Of a stretch of DNA of 64,000 bases, positions 1 through 11,800 are shown in pieces (positions within the stretch are counted from its first letter, which is position 1; every line of letters begins with the position of its first letter). Origin of the DNA: Klebsormidium nitens (taxonomy: Eukaryota; Streptophyta; Klebsormidiophyceae; Klebsormidiales; Klebsormidiaceae). The stretch lies in NCBI GenBank assembly GCA_000708835.1, contig DF237128.1:1-64000 (forward strand), written 5' to 3'. The notes under the pieces are model-generated. The model was not told the origin of the DNA. It ran no database searches and worked only from the letters and a program-made list of their open reading frames with translations. A program made the position numbers and the translations under genes.

Positions 1-470
1 ATAAGTGACCTAAAACTACACGATTGTGACACGCGTCGCTCGCTTAGCGATTACCCGAGCCGATATGGCACCGATGGATTATGGCATGACATCTGCATCG
101 ACGTCGAATGTGCGCGTACAAATCAATTATGCCATGATATTCTGACAAGCAGCGTATCGGAACATGCAAGTACACATGGTCCGACAATTAACGTAGGCCG
201 ATTTAATGCCCGACCAAGTCTTGACTAATTCAATGAATATTTCTGCGTATTATGGTGTACCTAAACCGCATACTGAAATTGCTCCGCCAGAGGCTCGATG
301 GAATTGGACATCCGCCATGCATGGCACAGGACATGGACCATCTCCGAAACGACTATTCCGTAAATCCTTCTGAACACCCAAGATTAAAACATTTACGATG
401 CGCTCTGGCGGCCAGGCGTGGGATTCGAATATGGCTAAGCGTGTGCAACATGCTAACTTGACGTTTTATG
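1..470. other. Intergenic DNA, no gene seen
   Basis: No open frame with conserved-looking content on either strand. The stretch is AT-richer than the exons and has many short palindromic words (gatc, catg, cgat), like several other gaps in this window. Confidence 0.5.
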
Positions 471-1630
471 TCAATGATCTTTCGATTGCGTCCTTGTCTG
501 AGCATTTCCAGCAACACCTTCTTCTCCCCGTTCGTCCCCGTCATCTTCCTCGTCACTTTCATAAGAAGCCAATTCCAGCAGCACGGATGGTTGTGTGCTT
601 GCTTGTGATGCAGCTGCAGTCGTACCTGGCTGATCACTATCGGTGCTTTCGTCGGGTCTCCTGGACGGGCCTACCTGAGGGTTCGATGCACTGGTGGGCT
701 GCCCCATACCTGTGGTACTTTCATTTTCGTTGGGTTCCGCTTTATGTTCAGCCTTCGCTTTTTTTGGCTGGACCGCAAATGTCGTTAATGGCAGCTGCGA
801 TTGAAGCCTGTGAAGAAGGGAAGATCAAGTGGCGTTAGACACTACTGTAGCTTTTTCTTTGGGGCCTGTGCCTGCCGCATAGAGGATGCTTTCTAAATTG
901 TGGATGTCACATCAGCGCACTGGTCAACATTGACTGTCAAATCCAAGCTTCGATTCCCTCTTGGCTTGGAAGAAGCTGTGCCTGCCACATGCTTCTGCCA
1001 GTCTCCAGCGGGCATTTGAGCAGCCCACCTTGCGTTCGGCTTGGCCCTCTCCTTGCTTTGCCCCAGCACGGGCAGTGCGGCGGCCTCCGTCTTGGCCGCC
1101 GCTGCTGCGCGGAACTGGGCAAAAGCCCTGCGCTCCGCCTGAATGCGCGCACGCTCCGCGTCCTGCTCGGCGTCCTCCATCTCACGCAGGTACAGCAGGT
1201 CCTCGGTGTCGAGAGCACCACGCCCACGCAGATACCCGCCTGTCGGAATATATGGCGCAGCGTGAGCAGAGACCACGCCAGCGGATCTCCGAACAGTAGC
1301 AACAGCAGGGGAGCTTAAACAAGGACCAGCAGAGCCTCTCGGAGCAATCGCCCTTTCATTTCGAAACTGGGACATGTAGACCCTGAGTTTAGCGGCCCCT
1401 ACGGTTAGCACTGCCGATTCGCAAGGGCCCGTCCGTGGGGCAACTACAACAATACTTAGGAAGCACATGTCGGATTCTTATATGATGCAAAGTTTGGAGC
1501 CAACTCAGCAGCGGTGTGCCCCAGACCCTGGCTGGCTCAGCCTTACCCCGTTCATTCGCAGAATCTTGCATCCGCGCCACCATCTTCTTGAACTTCTTCT
1601 CTTCATCATCAACATCCTTCCGGGACTTGT
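471..1630 (-). CDS. FAM192A/PIP30 (Fyv6-like) nuclear protein, 5' end unresolved
   Basis: Three minus-strand exons are supported. Exon 1547-1630 has a lysine-rich EEKKFKKMVARM stretch. The next starts at 1239 and carries GALDTEDLLYLREMEDAEQD, then a charged helix ending in QFRAAAAAK. The last, 471-807, ends in an acidic SYESDEEDD tail. The phase joins from 1630 to 1239 (G|GC) and the last exon is open to its stop. This order (KK..F..FK, RALD.D...FL, helix, short acidic tail) is what I know of the FAM192A N-terminal domain family, nuclear proteins linked to the proteasome activator PA28gamma in animals and to Fyv6 in the yeast spliceosome. The donor of the middle exon, near 900-960, is uncertain. 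The first exon, expected to hold a SEAELDEARKRR-like motif, may be near 1850-1943 (TASELRRVARKRAAI), but I could not join it in phase. Confidence 0.5.
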
Positions 1631-1943
1631 CTGCAGGAGGGGCAGAAAAATGTGAAATAAGCGAAGTGATTAAGCTTTTCGTACAGCTTTAGAGCTACGA
1701 CTTTGATAACCCATTGCAACATCCCCTACGACAAAGTATGACTGATGCTTCCCTGCAACAGAAAGCCTGGCCTAAAGACTGTGTGCCTGATTCTTTCCAC
1801 AGGAAGTTCATAGATCTCCCCTCATTAGTCGTTTCAACCGAACTCCTTGCAGGCAAGCTAACAGCTGCTGCAGGGATAGCTGCCCTTTTCCTCGCCACCC
1901 TCCGGAGCTCAGAAGCTGTCAACAAGTACGGCTTATACAGCAC

Positions 1944-3004
1944 GCATTCTCAAACTTAGCGATGTTTTGGAGAGGGGGCAGGCCCTACTGAACAGCAGCT
2001 ATTCGCCAACACTTTCATCATGAAGAAGACTCTCATCAATCTTTTGAGCTTTAAGTTCTTACCATCCGAGAGGTTTGTGAAAATTTTCACTTCTCTCCTT
2101 GCCATTTCGCCTGGGCGCCAACCTTGTAACGCGACAATGGAGCTCTTCTCCAATCTCTACACAATTACATCCAGTGTTGCTGGCTATTTGTCGATAGAAT
2201 TATGCAGAGCGCAAAGAGAAAGATTTGGGTCCTCTTCCATTTGATGAAGTACAAACTAAGAAGTGGACGGATCCTTGAGACACAAAGCACCTCAGTACAG
2301 ATCAGGTGACATCGTCCGTGCCCCTCGACCGCCCTTCGCTTGCTTGGATGAAGAAAGTGGCAACTTCAAGAGCCCACAACGGAGAGAAGGCGCCTGTCGG
2401 GGAGAAAGGTCTTTTCAAAACTCTAGCACCAGAGCCCTCACAGAGTCACAGTGTCAGGCTCATTGAAGCACTTTGAAATTTGAGAGGGCTGTCCAAAAAT
2501 CCAGGACTGCAATGATCAGACTACATGAACGAGAACGGGGGTATTCTCGAGTCGGGGCCCGACAATGGTCAAATTAAACCTTTATCAGAGCCGGTTTTGA
2601 GGTTTGGATCAATAACAAAAAGAAATAGTAAATATTAGGAGCGGGCACTCGGGAAACCGGCAACATAGCGGCTGCCGTTTGAAACGACTGACACTGGTGC
2701 ACTGCAATCTCGCGAATTAATTACATTGAAAAGTTTGGTCGTCACTCGTGACGACTCGAGTGAGCTGAGAGCCGCGCAGAGACGAGCCGCGAGTCGGAGT
2801 CAGAGCACGGAAGACAACTCGGACTCAGTGTCAGAGCAGCCCTGTTGCATGAAGCCCGAGTCCTGACTGGGCTCGCATTCAGTGTCCACTCACATTCAAG
2901 CACTCGCATTCTTGATCATTTGGCGGGTTAAGTCCTAGGGGCAGTCTGGGAGTTCCTAGAGGCAGTCTCGTGCTTGAAGATTTTCAGCTTGAAGAACTGC
3001 AGAT
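1944..3004. other. Intergenic DNA, probable 5' region of the flanking divergent genes
   Basis: Lies between the minus-strand FAM192A-like gene and the plus-strand THUMPD1 gene. The part near 2720-2900 is rich in gagtc/gactc words (direct and inverted copies of a short GAGTC motif). No exon could be supported; missing 5' exons of the FAM192A-like gene may lie in the left part. Confidence 0.35.
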
Positions 3005-5731
3005 ATGAGCGAAAAGCGAAAGCACCAGGGAAGCGGTGCGCAGGGTGGGGACTCCAAGAAGAAGAAGAAGGGACAGTACTTTGCAGTAAGTAATCTGTTG
3101 CGATCAGTTTTTGAATGTAATGCTGTGGCTTCAGCAAATTCGTCCTGCTCGTTTTGAAAACACTTGCTTCTTTCTGCCCAAGGTGGTTGGAGGCACCGTG
3201 GTAGAGGTGGGGGTATGATAGAAGATACCATGCTGGTCTACAAGACTTGCTCTCCAGGATTGGAACAGAATCGTCAGCGCAGAGAAGACACACGTGGCAG
3301 TCTGAATCTTGTAAAGTCGATGGATCAGAACTCTGACTGCTGGTCATACATCCGGTCATTCTTTTCATCCATTCCCGCTCTATATCGTTGGCACTGCTGG
3401 GAATCGGTGGTGGTAGGTCGTGCACGTGGTGGCTGCTGACGCTTTGTGTGCATGGTTGCAGCCCAAAGGTGGGAGGCCTGGGAAGGACATCCCTTTGGGG
3501 GTGCAGGGCTTCCTGCTTTCGTGCACCCAGGGCCGAGAATGGCAGGCGGGCAAGGAGATAGTCAATGTCCTGGAGGAGGTGGGGCGCACAAGACCATCCC
3601 TGATGCGCTGTGGCTTGCTGAACTCGAACATGCTGTGGAAAACCAGCTTCCGCAAAGAGTCTCCGTGTAAATGATAAGCTGCTATGGTGCAGCAGTCGTT
3701 GGGTACTGCAGAGGAAACCTTCAAGCCCCACTTTGTCAGGCATGCTGAGGATGTTATCTGATCAGAGTTGCCAGTGCCACCTGTCCAGGCCTGGGAGGAG
3801 CTCACAGGAAAGACCAGTGAGAGGAAAGGGAAGCCTGCTGAGGGTGCAGCTGAGGGTGGTGGCGGCGTTGAGGCGATGCTGGAAGAAGAGCTGGGGGAGC
3901 TGCGCGACACATCCAAGGTCAGGGCAAATTACACGCGGATTGCAGATACGCTTGCTCTGGCGCTGCAAACAAAATCAATGGCTGGGGCACTACAAGAAGG
4001 CTATGGTGTGATCGTCCTGCCCAGTCTGCCAGCATTGGAGCAGTACTACTTATGTGACTTTCAGGATGTCGAGGCCAGCTTAAACTGAGTCATCTTCGGT
4101 GGAGACTGCAGAACGTTGTTTCACATGTTGCAGTACAGAAGTTGTAGTCATAGATTTTGAAAGTAAACTTTTCACTCAAGCTCGGTCGTCAGTGGGAATC
4201 ACTCTATCTCTGTGTGAGCGCTGGTTGATTGCGCCCCTGTTCTTATTTGAGACACCACAAGGCTGCGAGCCGTGTACGGACGCTGAATTCGTTTGTGCGC
4301 AGGCTCGTTTCTGGCGGATCGACACAGGCTGCAAGTGCTTGACTTTCATCAAGTGGACCCCTGAGGAGGGGGATCCCTCCCCCGGCCAGATCGTGCTCCA
4401 CATCCTAGAGGCGGCCCAGAAAACCAAAGTCACCAAGACGAGGTACGCTGCATATCCTTGAGTTGCATACCTGCCTCTTCAGTGGTGGCAGGTACCGGCA
4501 CTTCCCAGCTGGGCTCTGCATTGTCTTATATGATGGTGCAGCATCACGATCTGCGTTCTGGATGTGACAGAGGCTCCAAGGTACGCACTGTCCTTCCCTG
4601 AATGGGTTGCCATTCTGCATGCAGAAACTGCTCGCGAATCTTTCCTGTGGAAGTAACGGCATACGCTTCGCTAGACAAGATCAAGGCGGCGGTGGCTCCC
4701 CTGATAGAGAGAGAGCTTCCCGAAGGAGAAGACGAGCCGACTTTCACAGTGAGCAGCTGGCACCACCATCTCAATCGTACTCGTGGCTTGCACAATCACC
4801 ATATAGGGCCCCGTGAGCCTCTTGAGAGACCACACTTGAGCCCGTCGGCTGAGCCCGATCACCTTCCCTGACGTGAAGAATAGTGTATTGCCGGTCGCTC
4901 TTTGGAGTACTGAGTGTTAGTCGACCCAGATCTAGTTACCCTTACTTTGCGACCCTCTTGCTGTTCGCATTGAGCTTGTTGACACACCGCTTACTCCTCG
5001 ACGTTGGCTCCTCTTACTCTCCTCAGTTCGGCATCCAGTACGAGTACCGGGCGAACGACAGCCTGGATCGGAAGGAGGTGATTGACGGCATCGCGAGCAT
5101 GGTGCCCAAGCGGCACAAAGTGGACCTGAACAAGGCGGACAAGACCATCCTGGTGCAGATCATCAAGGTAGGCCCGCGCAGCACGCACACCATAAAAGTC
5201 CTCGCAGCAAGAACCACAGGGACTAAAGGCCCTCGATGGTCTGAAGGCGATGATGTCAGATGTACTCGTCTCGACTGGTTTGGTTCTCAGGAACCTCCTT
5301 GAACGTGTTCTGAGCTAGTACAGATTAGCACGCGGCCCCGTACCAGGCTCTCATTTCTTTTGCCGATTCCCTGTGCAAGGCTAAGGCTGTGCTGGATAAG
5401 GTTTATGACACGCTGCCGATAGACATTGCACGGAAATTGAGAAGCCCACCACTCAAGCCTGTAGTTCTGATCTTGTACCTTGCAGACAACGTGCACGCTG
5501 AGCGTATTGCCTCGGTTTCGAGCCCTTGCGCGATACAATCTACAAACGCTGACCGATCCGAAGCAGGGCGGAGACAAGGGCACTCAGGATGCGAAGCCTA
5601 ATCCGAGCGCAGGTGAAGAATCAAAGAAAGGAGAAACAGGCAAGCAGGATGCGAAGCCCAATCCGAGCGCAGGTGAAGAATCAAAGAGAGAAGAAACAGG
5701 CAAGGAAACCCCTTTGTTAGGGGAGACCTAA
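3005..5731 (+). CDS. THUMPD1: THUMP domain protein 1 homologue (Tan1 type), tRNA ac4C cofactor
   Basis: Seven exons join in phase into 332 aa: 3005-3085, 3462-3578, 3768-3917, 4303-4442, 4625-4748, 5027-5167, 5486-5731. The start is followed by a Lys-rich nuclear-type patch (KKKKK, residues 18-22). Exon 2 reads GVQGFLLSCTQGRE, the beta-strand that opens this family. Exon 4 reads RIDTGCKCLTFIKW. The THUMP domain follows, with FPVEVTAYASL, YEYRANDS, SMVPKRHKVDL and RYNLQTLT. In yeast and animals Tan1/THUMPD1 binds tRNA and helps the acetyltransferase Kre33/NAT10 make N4-acetylcytidine at C12 of tRNA-Leu and tRNA-Ser. The C-terminal tail is an in-frame 60-bp tandem duplication. The exon 3 acceptor (gatcagag) is the weakest junction. 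The family assignment is firm; the human-style symbol is by homology. Confidence 0.9.
5585..5704 (+). repeat. 60-bp tandem duplication inside the THUMPD1 C-terminal exon
   Basis: Two adjacent 60-bp units (5585-5644, 5645-5704) differ at only a few bases. They encode two copies of a 20-residue unit beginning QDAKPNPSAGEES, outside the conserved THUMP domain. The repeat length is a multiple of three, so the frame is kept. Confidence 0.9.
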
Positions 5732-7013
5732 GCTATTGAGCGGCACAGTGCATGCGTCTCGCAACCAGCGGCAATGGATACTCGTGCATCTGGAACGCCT
5801 GTGAATGAAGGGCTCAGATGATCGTCCAAAAGAATGCCGCCTCTTCATCAGCAAGCGCACGGTAACGTTTTGGCTCCGCATGCGAAGGTGCTAATATTGA
5901 CGTTTTGCATGAGAAAGTCACCAAAGACCGGGGTCCCAAATCAGGGCCTTCTTACTGAGGTTATGAAACTTTGGCACATATTGCTGTGGCGGTCACATGC
6001 ATGACCTCTATTGAATCTGAAGGCACTTAGCCTTGGTAGAGCGGGCATGAGGGACTCGTAAGGTATGCCGACGTTTAGTACCTGAAGTTTACGGCAGATC
6101 AACGTGCAGATGCACATGACGGACCTTAGCTCAAGTGCCTTGGTTCTGCATATTGTGCCTTGATACTGATGCACCTGCGCGTCCCTTATAATTAAGGTCA
6201 TGTCCAATGTCACCGCAGCAAATAGGCGTTGACGGCGCAAGCCACAGGCCATAGATGAGGTGCGATTCATGGATAAGCTGTGTACACATGGACTGCAGAT
6301 CAAATCGAGCTGCAAACTGATAGAGCTACGGTAGTAAAGAGTACAGGACGGCACTCACGCAGACGGTACGATGGTATGGGCGCAGATTATTGCAGCATCG
6401 TGACTGCGGGATATGGCACGCGCGCTGCGGCTATCTGAGTACGTGTTGGTTCAATCTTTGTAAGAATGCGACCTTGATGACAATTATGTGTTCCTCCATG
6501 ATGAGCATGCATGCGTACTTCGGCGGCCATCGATCCTGTAACCAACACAACGAACCAATAATCAGGTATGATGCCAAGGTCTTGCATCCTTGAGCAACGT
6601 CAACCAGTCTGGCTCATGCGGCCCAGGATGACAAACGCCTGGAAAACAAGGTGGCATGATTTTGGACGCATGCGGAATATATCGAAAAGATCATACCTCC
6701 CTGAGGCATCCCTGCCGCTGCAGTACCTGTTACCTTCCTTCCGAGAAAGTCGATCATCATCTCGCTTACAAAGAGTCGACTCTTCAGGATCAGTGTGGCC
6801 AAATGGACACTTGAAAGTGCAAGCTAATCAGGCCCATCACAAGTGGGCCACGTAATGCTCATTGGTGCCCTGCCGACAGGTAGCAGATTTGGAGGGGCAA
6901 AGGTAGAAGCCTACCCACAGCAACCTTTACATTAAAATTCTGCTTACTCTGATCCTCAATGGTGCTTGCAGAGAGACGCGCTGACCAGGCCTATCTTCTT
7001 CGAAGATTTGTAA
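5732..7013. other. Intergenic DNA between convergent genes
   Basis: THUMPD1 ends at 5731 and the minus-strand ZSWIM7 gene ends at 7014, so this should hold only two 3' regions. I see no further exon. The part 5950-6600 is AT-richer, with gatc/catg words. Confidence 0.5.
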
Positions 7014-8208
7014 TCACATCTCATGCTCAACTTGTATCATCATCCTTGCTAATTCAGCATCGGAAATCTTCTCTATTGAGGCACAGTGGAGGAGGTCAGC
7101 AATCCGGGCCGCCAGCTGATGCTTGCACTGCAGCAACAGGGTTGACAGGAAGATGGAGTACGTACGACATGCATGGGTCAAATGAGGATCACCCTTAATG
7201 GAATCAGAGACATTGCAAAATAGAGAGCTCTAAGCATTCGCAGATTTGTGACGGACTCTTTCATTTCGGGTGGACTGTCTTTTGCAGCATTTCAACCAAG
7301 TTGCCTGTGCTCTTCCTTGAGACAGCAACAAGCTTGCTGGGAACTCACATGCAGCTGCTCCCCTTTGGAGACGACGTCATAGAAGAACGAATGACAAGAG
7401 CAGAAGTGGCTGGGAAAGCAGGTGTACTTCTCGCCTCCGTGCCCGGCCACCTGCACAGGCTTTGAATGGTGGATCCGAGGATTTAGTGGCATGACCATAC
7501 AAGACAAGTAGCACTTCATATCTATCCGCGGTCTAGCTCTGCAAACATTCTGAGACTGAGCACCAATCTTGTGATGAGAAGCTCAGGAGTGTGCAGCCAG
7601 GTCATGACCCAGTGCAATACCACCGCAAGACTGCACCTGAAACATAGAGCGCCCACTGCGTTCTCCCACAATGCTCCGCACCCCGCCAGTTGTGGCGATT
7701 TGCAAGGCCCGCTCTAGATTCTTCCCAAAGAAAAAGGACAGGCTGCACAGAGGATGTAGGTGTAGGGAGTGCCTCTCAGCAAAATGCAAGTGAGCATGCG
7801 TAGATCTTTGCAAGAGCAATAAATCTGAACGATAAGTTGGATTCTGGACTAAGGGTGGGGGCTAGTACGTCATTAACTGACAATGTACATTTCTAGAAGG
7901 CTGGAGATGGTGTCAACTCACGAAAGCAGCTGCTCGTCCGTTACTGCACAGAAAAGCGCAAGATCAGCGACAAAGAATGTGAACCATCTGCAAATTCGGT
8001 GCAATGTTATTGAAGCAGCAATTAGCCCAGGGCCCTCAAAGGCGCTCTTTCAAAACTGGTCGTGGTCTGCGAGCTGTTTGCACTGATGATTCTCCCACTT
8101 ACGAGAGGTTTGCTTGTCGTCTGGCGCTTGGTCAACGACGGGTGCATCCTGCTCCTTTGCAATCGCTGTGAAGAGCGCGTCCACAATCTGCGAAGCAGGA
8201 ACCTGCAT
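7014..8208 (-). CDS. ZSWIM7: SWIM zinc-finger protein, ZSWIM7/SWS1 homologue
   Basis: Five minus-strand exons join in phase into 149 aa: 8103-8208, 7922-7943 (22 nt), 7637-7742, 7349-7450, 7014-7127. The fold order matches the 140-aa human ZSWIM7: an N-terminal helix (SQIVDALFTAIAKEQD), LTDEQLLSLSFFFGKNLERA, then GRSMFQVAG.GGEKYTC, and the SWIM motif. The zinc ligands are visible as HFCSCHSF (CxC, exon 4) and CKHQLA (CxH, exon 5). SWS1 proteins pair with RAD51 paralogues (SWSAP1; the Shu complex in yeast) and promote RAD51 filament formation in homologous recombination. An in-frame ATG at 8262 would add 18 residues; I chose 8208 because it gives the usual family length. The neighbouring gene starts at 8804 on the other strand, so the two probably share a promoter region. 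Confidence 0.88.
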
Positions 8209-8803
8209 CTCTGGGGTGCCAATGGAGGTGGTGGCGCAGTTTCGTATTCCAGGGGCTTTCAAGACCCTTGTATCTGAGCGACCAGTCTAGGGCCCATTCT
8301 AGCTCTGGTGGCTAATAAATTGTTGTTTTAATCTTCTGTCTTAGATCCTGCACCTCCGCTTCATGTCCCTATCCTATGCTCTGGAGGGCGACAGCACGTG
8401 AGCAGTGTGGAGATGGAAGTGTGTCCAATGCAATAGCAGTGCAAGGCCAATGCAGGTACGAAGACATTGCACACACTAAGGACGCAACCGTCAGCCAGGG
8501 GCATCCGAGGGGATCCCCCTGCGCCTTGGCAAGTGAGTTAAACTTCTGAGATCCAGACGCCTCGAAGTTGAAGTCGCAAATTGGCACATTGCAGACACTT
8601 TTCGGATCATTGGCGTACTCTCTCAGTAGCGCTCTGCGCCTCCTCATCTCAAACGTGTGGGCTACAGATCAGTCAATCAGCTTGAGCTGAAGGAAGCGCA
8701 GGCCAGATTAAAAAGAGAAGCTGGTATGAAATATTGATGCACTAGGCGCGTACATCTGCAGGAATGGCGCGCATATGAACATCTGTCAATTAGCCGAGGC
8801 GGG
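8209..8803. promoter_or_regulatory. Presumed shared upstream region of divergent genes
   Basis: About 600 bp between the ZSWIM7 start (minus) and the F420-ligase-like start (plus). I see no exon or specific box here; its role as a promoter is inferred only from the divergent arrangement. Confidence 0.3.
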
Positions 8804-11800
8804 GTGATACGAATGGCTCTGAATGCAGAACACGTTAGTTGCTGCCTCTCTGTGCCAACCCCATTTACAGACACAAAGGTGCAGGAATGCGAGACCTTTC
8901 AAAAATGCTGTTCTCTGAGGATAGGCAAGCAACGCAGCAGTGGCGCATTTGTACACCCCCGACGGCTACGCCTCCCACAATTTGGTGAACCATTGCAACG
9001 GGTGTCTGGCAAGCTGAAGTGCCATGATTGCAGACACGTAAACAGCGCTCCCACCACTGCGGGACTGGTTGACAGCACTGGGGGAACAGGAGGGCAAAGT
9101 GCGGAGACCTCAAGTGGCCCCTATGGACCTTCCAACGACCTTTGGTTGACACAGGAGGTGGACCGCTTGACGAGTATGCAGGTGAGGAATCAAGGCATGG
9201 TGAGCAGTCCCCAGCCATGGAGTCCCTACTGATGTGCCCATGGTCAATTGGTGCTTTGTATGCAGTTATAATGTATGCACTTGCAGCGCTGTGGTTGCCA
9301 ATGTCGCTGCCGCCTCCTTGGGGTCACACAGCATTCCGTGTCTGTCCCTGAATGCAGCGGGCGCTTCCATCTGATGGCCTCCTTCTGACGCGGGGCAAGT
9401 GGAGCTGCGAAAGGCGCACCGCCAGCGACATTGTGCTGGTGGGAACCATGCAGTAAGGCCTGCTCCTTGTCTGGCTCGCCCAAATTGTGACAATCTCAAT
9501 GCACTGGCATCGGTGTACGGCTTCCTCGTGCATTTGTGCCTGCCACAAAGAGATGAGGCCCTCTGAGCCCCTCCTGTGTGGTATCTGCAGTTTCCACAAC
9601 CTCTCCGACCGGCGGGAACTCTTCATTCCTGAGCTGCGCGCAGAGGCAACCCTGCTGGCATCCGATAGCCTCCGGAATGTGATCACGCACACAGAGGTGA
9701 GGCCTGCACTTCAGTGGACCTGGCTGGGCAAGGGGAGGTGGAGCACTTGGTAGCGTGGCCACTCATTCTCGCCTAATTCTGCTGAGCCAAGAGAAGGTGG
9801 TTGCGTGCTGGTTGTTGGGCCTTCTGACACACGTCTGAGCCCGGCATAGGTGGTACCTCGACACACAGGCAAGTACGCAGTCTCTGCGCGGCCAGACGGC
9901 TACTGGCAAGCCTTCATCCTGGAGGCAGGCAAAACCACCAGCATTGAGGTAAGTATGCTCCGACATATGACTGGCTTGTTCTTGCTTTCATGTCTGAAAA
10001 CACATCAGCTAGTACGTTTTCTCTCAGGATCTTGTTGCTGTATAGATGGCCTCAGGACACACAAACAAGGCAGCGATTGCATTGAGCGGTGCTTTGCATC
10101 CCTTCTCGACCAGTCTCAGCCAATATTCATTGTGGCCTTGTGACACAACTTGCTTTCTCGACGTGTAACCTTGCTTTCAGGGCGGCGCATGATATGCACG
10201 AATCGTCTTCTGTACAGGCCCGCGTCTCAATACGTGCCCCTGACGAGCAAACCTCCCTAGACTTCCTCCAGGTAAGTAACTTTCCCCGTACCCAGTCCAT
10301 GCTTCTTGACTAGCTGATTCCTCCAGACACCTTGCTTTCGGGGCCTCCGTGGTCAGCTTGCCATGCTGGGCAAGGCCTGCCATCTCCCCGCCAACATTTC
10401 TTGCGTGGAGCTGCTGCAGGCAGTGTGGTTCCGCGTCCACTACATTGCCTACGGTCCCCACGGCCGCACCCCCCACACCCAGCACGCCATCCTGCCCCTC
10501 AGCTTCCCGCAAGCAGACACCGCCACACCGCAATGGAGAAAGTAAGTCTCCAGCGTTCCTGTGACACTACTCTAGTAGATTTCACCGTCGACCTCTTAGT
10601 TTGAACACCCCTCGTTTTCATGTTTGCCCCATGGCTACAGTCTTGGTCCAACATGGTCAGGCTGCATCAGGCACCCTTGTCCTCCCCCTGCCTTCCTCCT
10701 GCTTCTGTCCTGACGTGCGTCCCTTTTCCGCCCAGAGCGGGCCCGCGCGCGCAGGTGCTGCCCATTCGCACGCATCTGCTCTCCCATCTCGACGACCCTC
10801 TCGCCATCTTCAACCGGTGAGCTCCGATCCTCAGGCTTTCTCTGGTGAAGGTAACCCCGGTCTTGAGTGGAATGGGGGGGCGTCTGTCGTCTGATCAATT
10901 GCTTCTCTCGCAATGCACTCGGAAATTTGCCTGACTACTAACAAGAAATGGGTCGGCGTAAAGTACTTTCTCGAAGTAGTTCTGAGAAACGGAAGGACAA
11001 GATATGGTCAGGCAGATTGCTGTCAGGGCTTGCCTTGCGCTGCTGCTTGTCCAGCTGGTGCGGTGCTGCGTGCCTGCAGGTACGTGCTGCCGCACGCGCG
11101 GCCAGGCGACATCTTGGCGCTCGGGGAGACGCCGCTCGCCATCATGCAAGGTCAGCCACTACGGGTGCTTACATCTAGTTGTCTCCTCATACAAGCAAGC
11201 GCAAAAGCGAGCCGCTGGTGAGTACTGCTCCTCCAAATTTGATGCCGGTCTGTAGCACGGCTGGCCCCCTGCGCATTGCGACCTCTGCCTAGCCTGGATG
11301 CTTACTCCGCTGGGTGTGCGCCCCTGGCGCCAGTGCAGGCCGGTTCCGGCACCCCAGCAGTCTCCGCCTGAGCTGGGTGGCCCTGTGGGCGTGCCGCCTC
11401 TTCCACCCCACCTCCAGCCTGGCCACCGCCTGCGGCATGCAGGCAAGCCGCACCGCTCACTGTTGCCGCCACGATCGGCTGCGGTTCGCCTAGCACCCGA
11501 TCGCCGACGAGGCGCCTGCCTGGCACTTGACGGCCCAACTTTGTCGCTTGTGCCCTCGAGATGGCTACTGGCGTGCGTGCTACTCCTCCTTGTGCTGACG
11601 TCATTCGATACCCCCAGCCGTGCGGTCTGCAGCCTCTTAATCTCGTTTTCGATGAGCCACGTTTGTCGTCCCACGTGACTTCGCAGGCCCTGGTGGACAT
11701 TGTCGGGCAGCTGCGGGTAGTAGCGGCCGCCCTGCTGGCCGGAGTCGCGCGGTGAGTACCTAAACCGGGCTCTCAGCGCTGCCTCTTGCCTGTCACTTGC

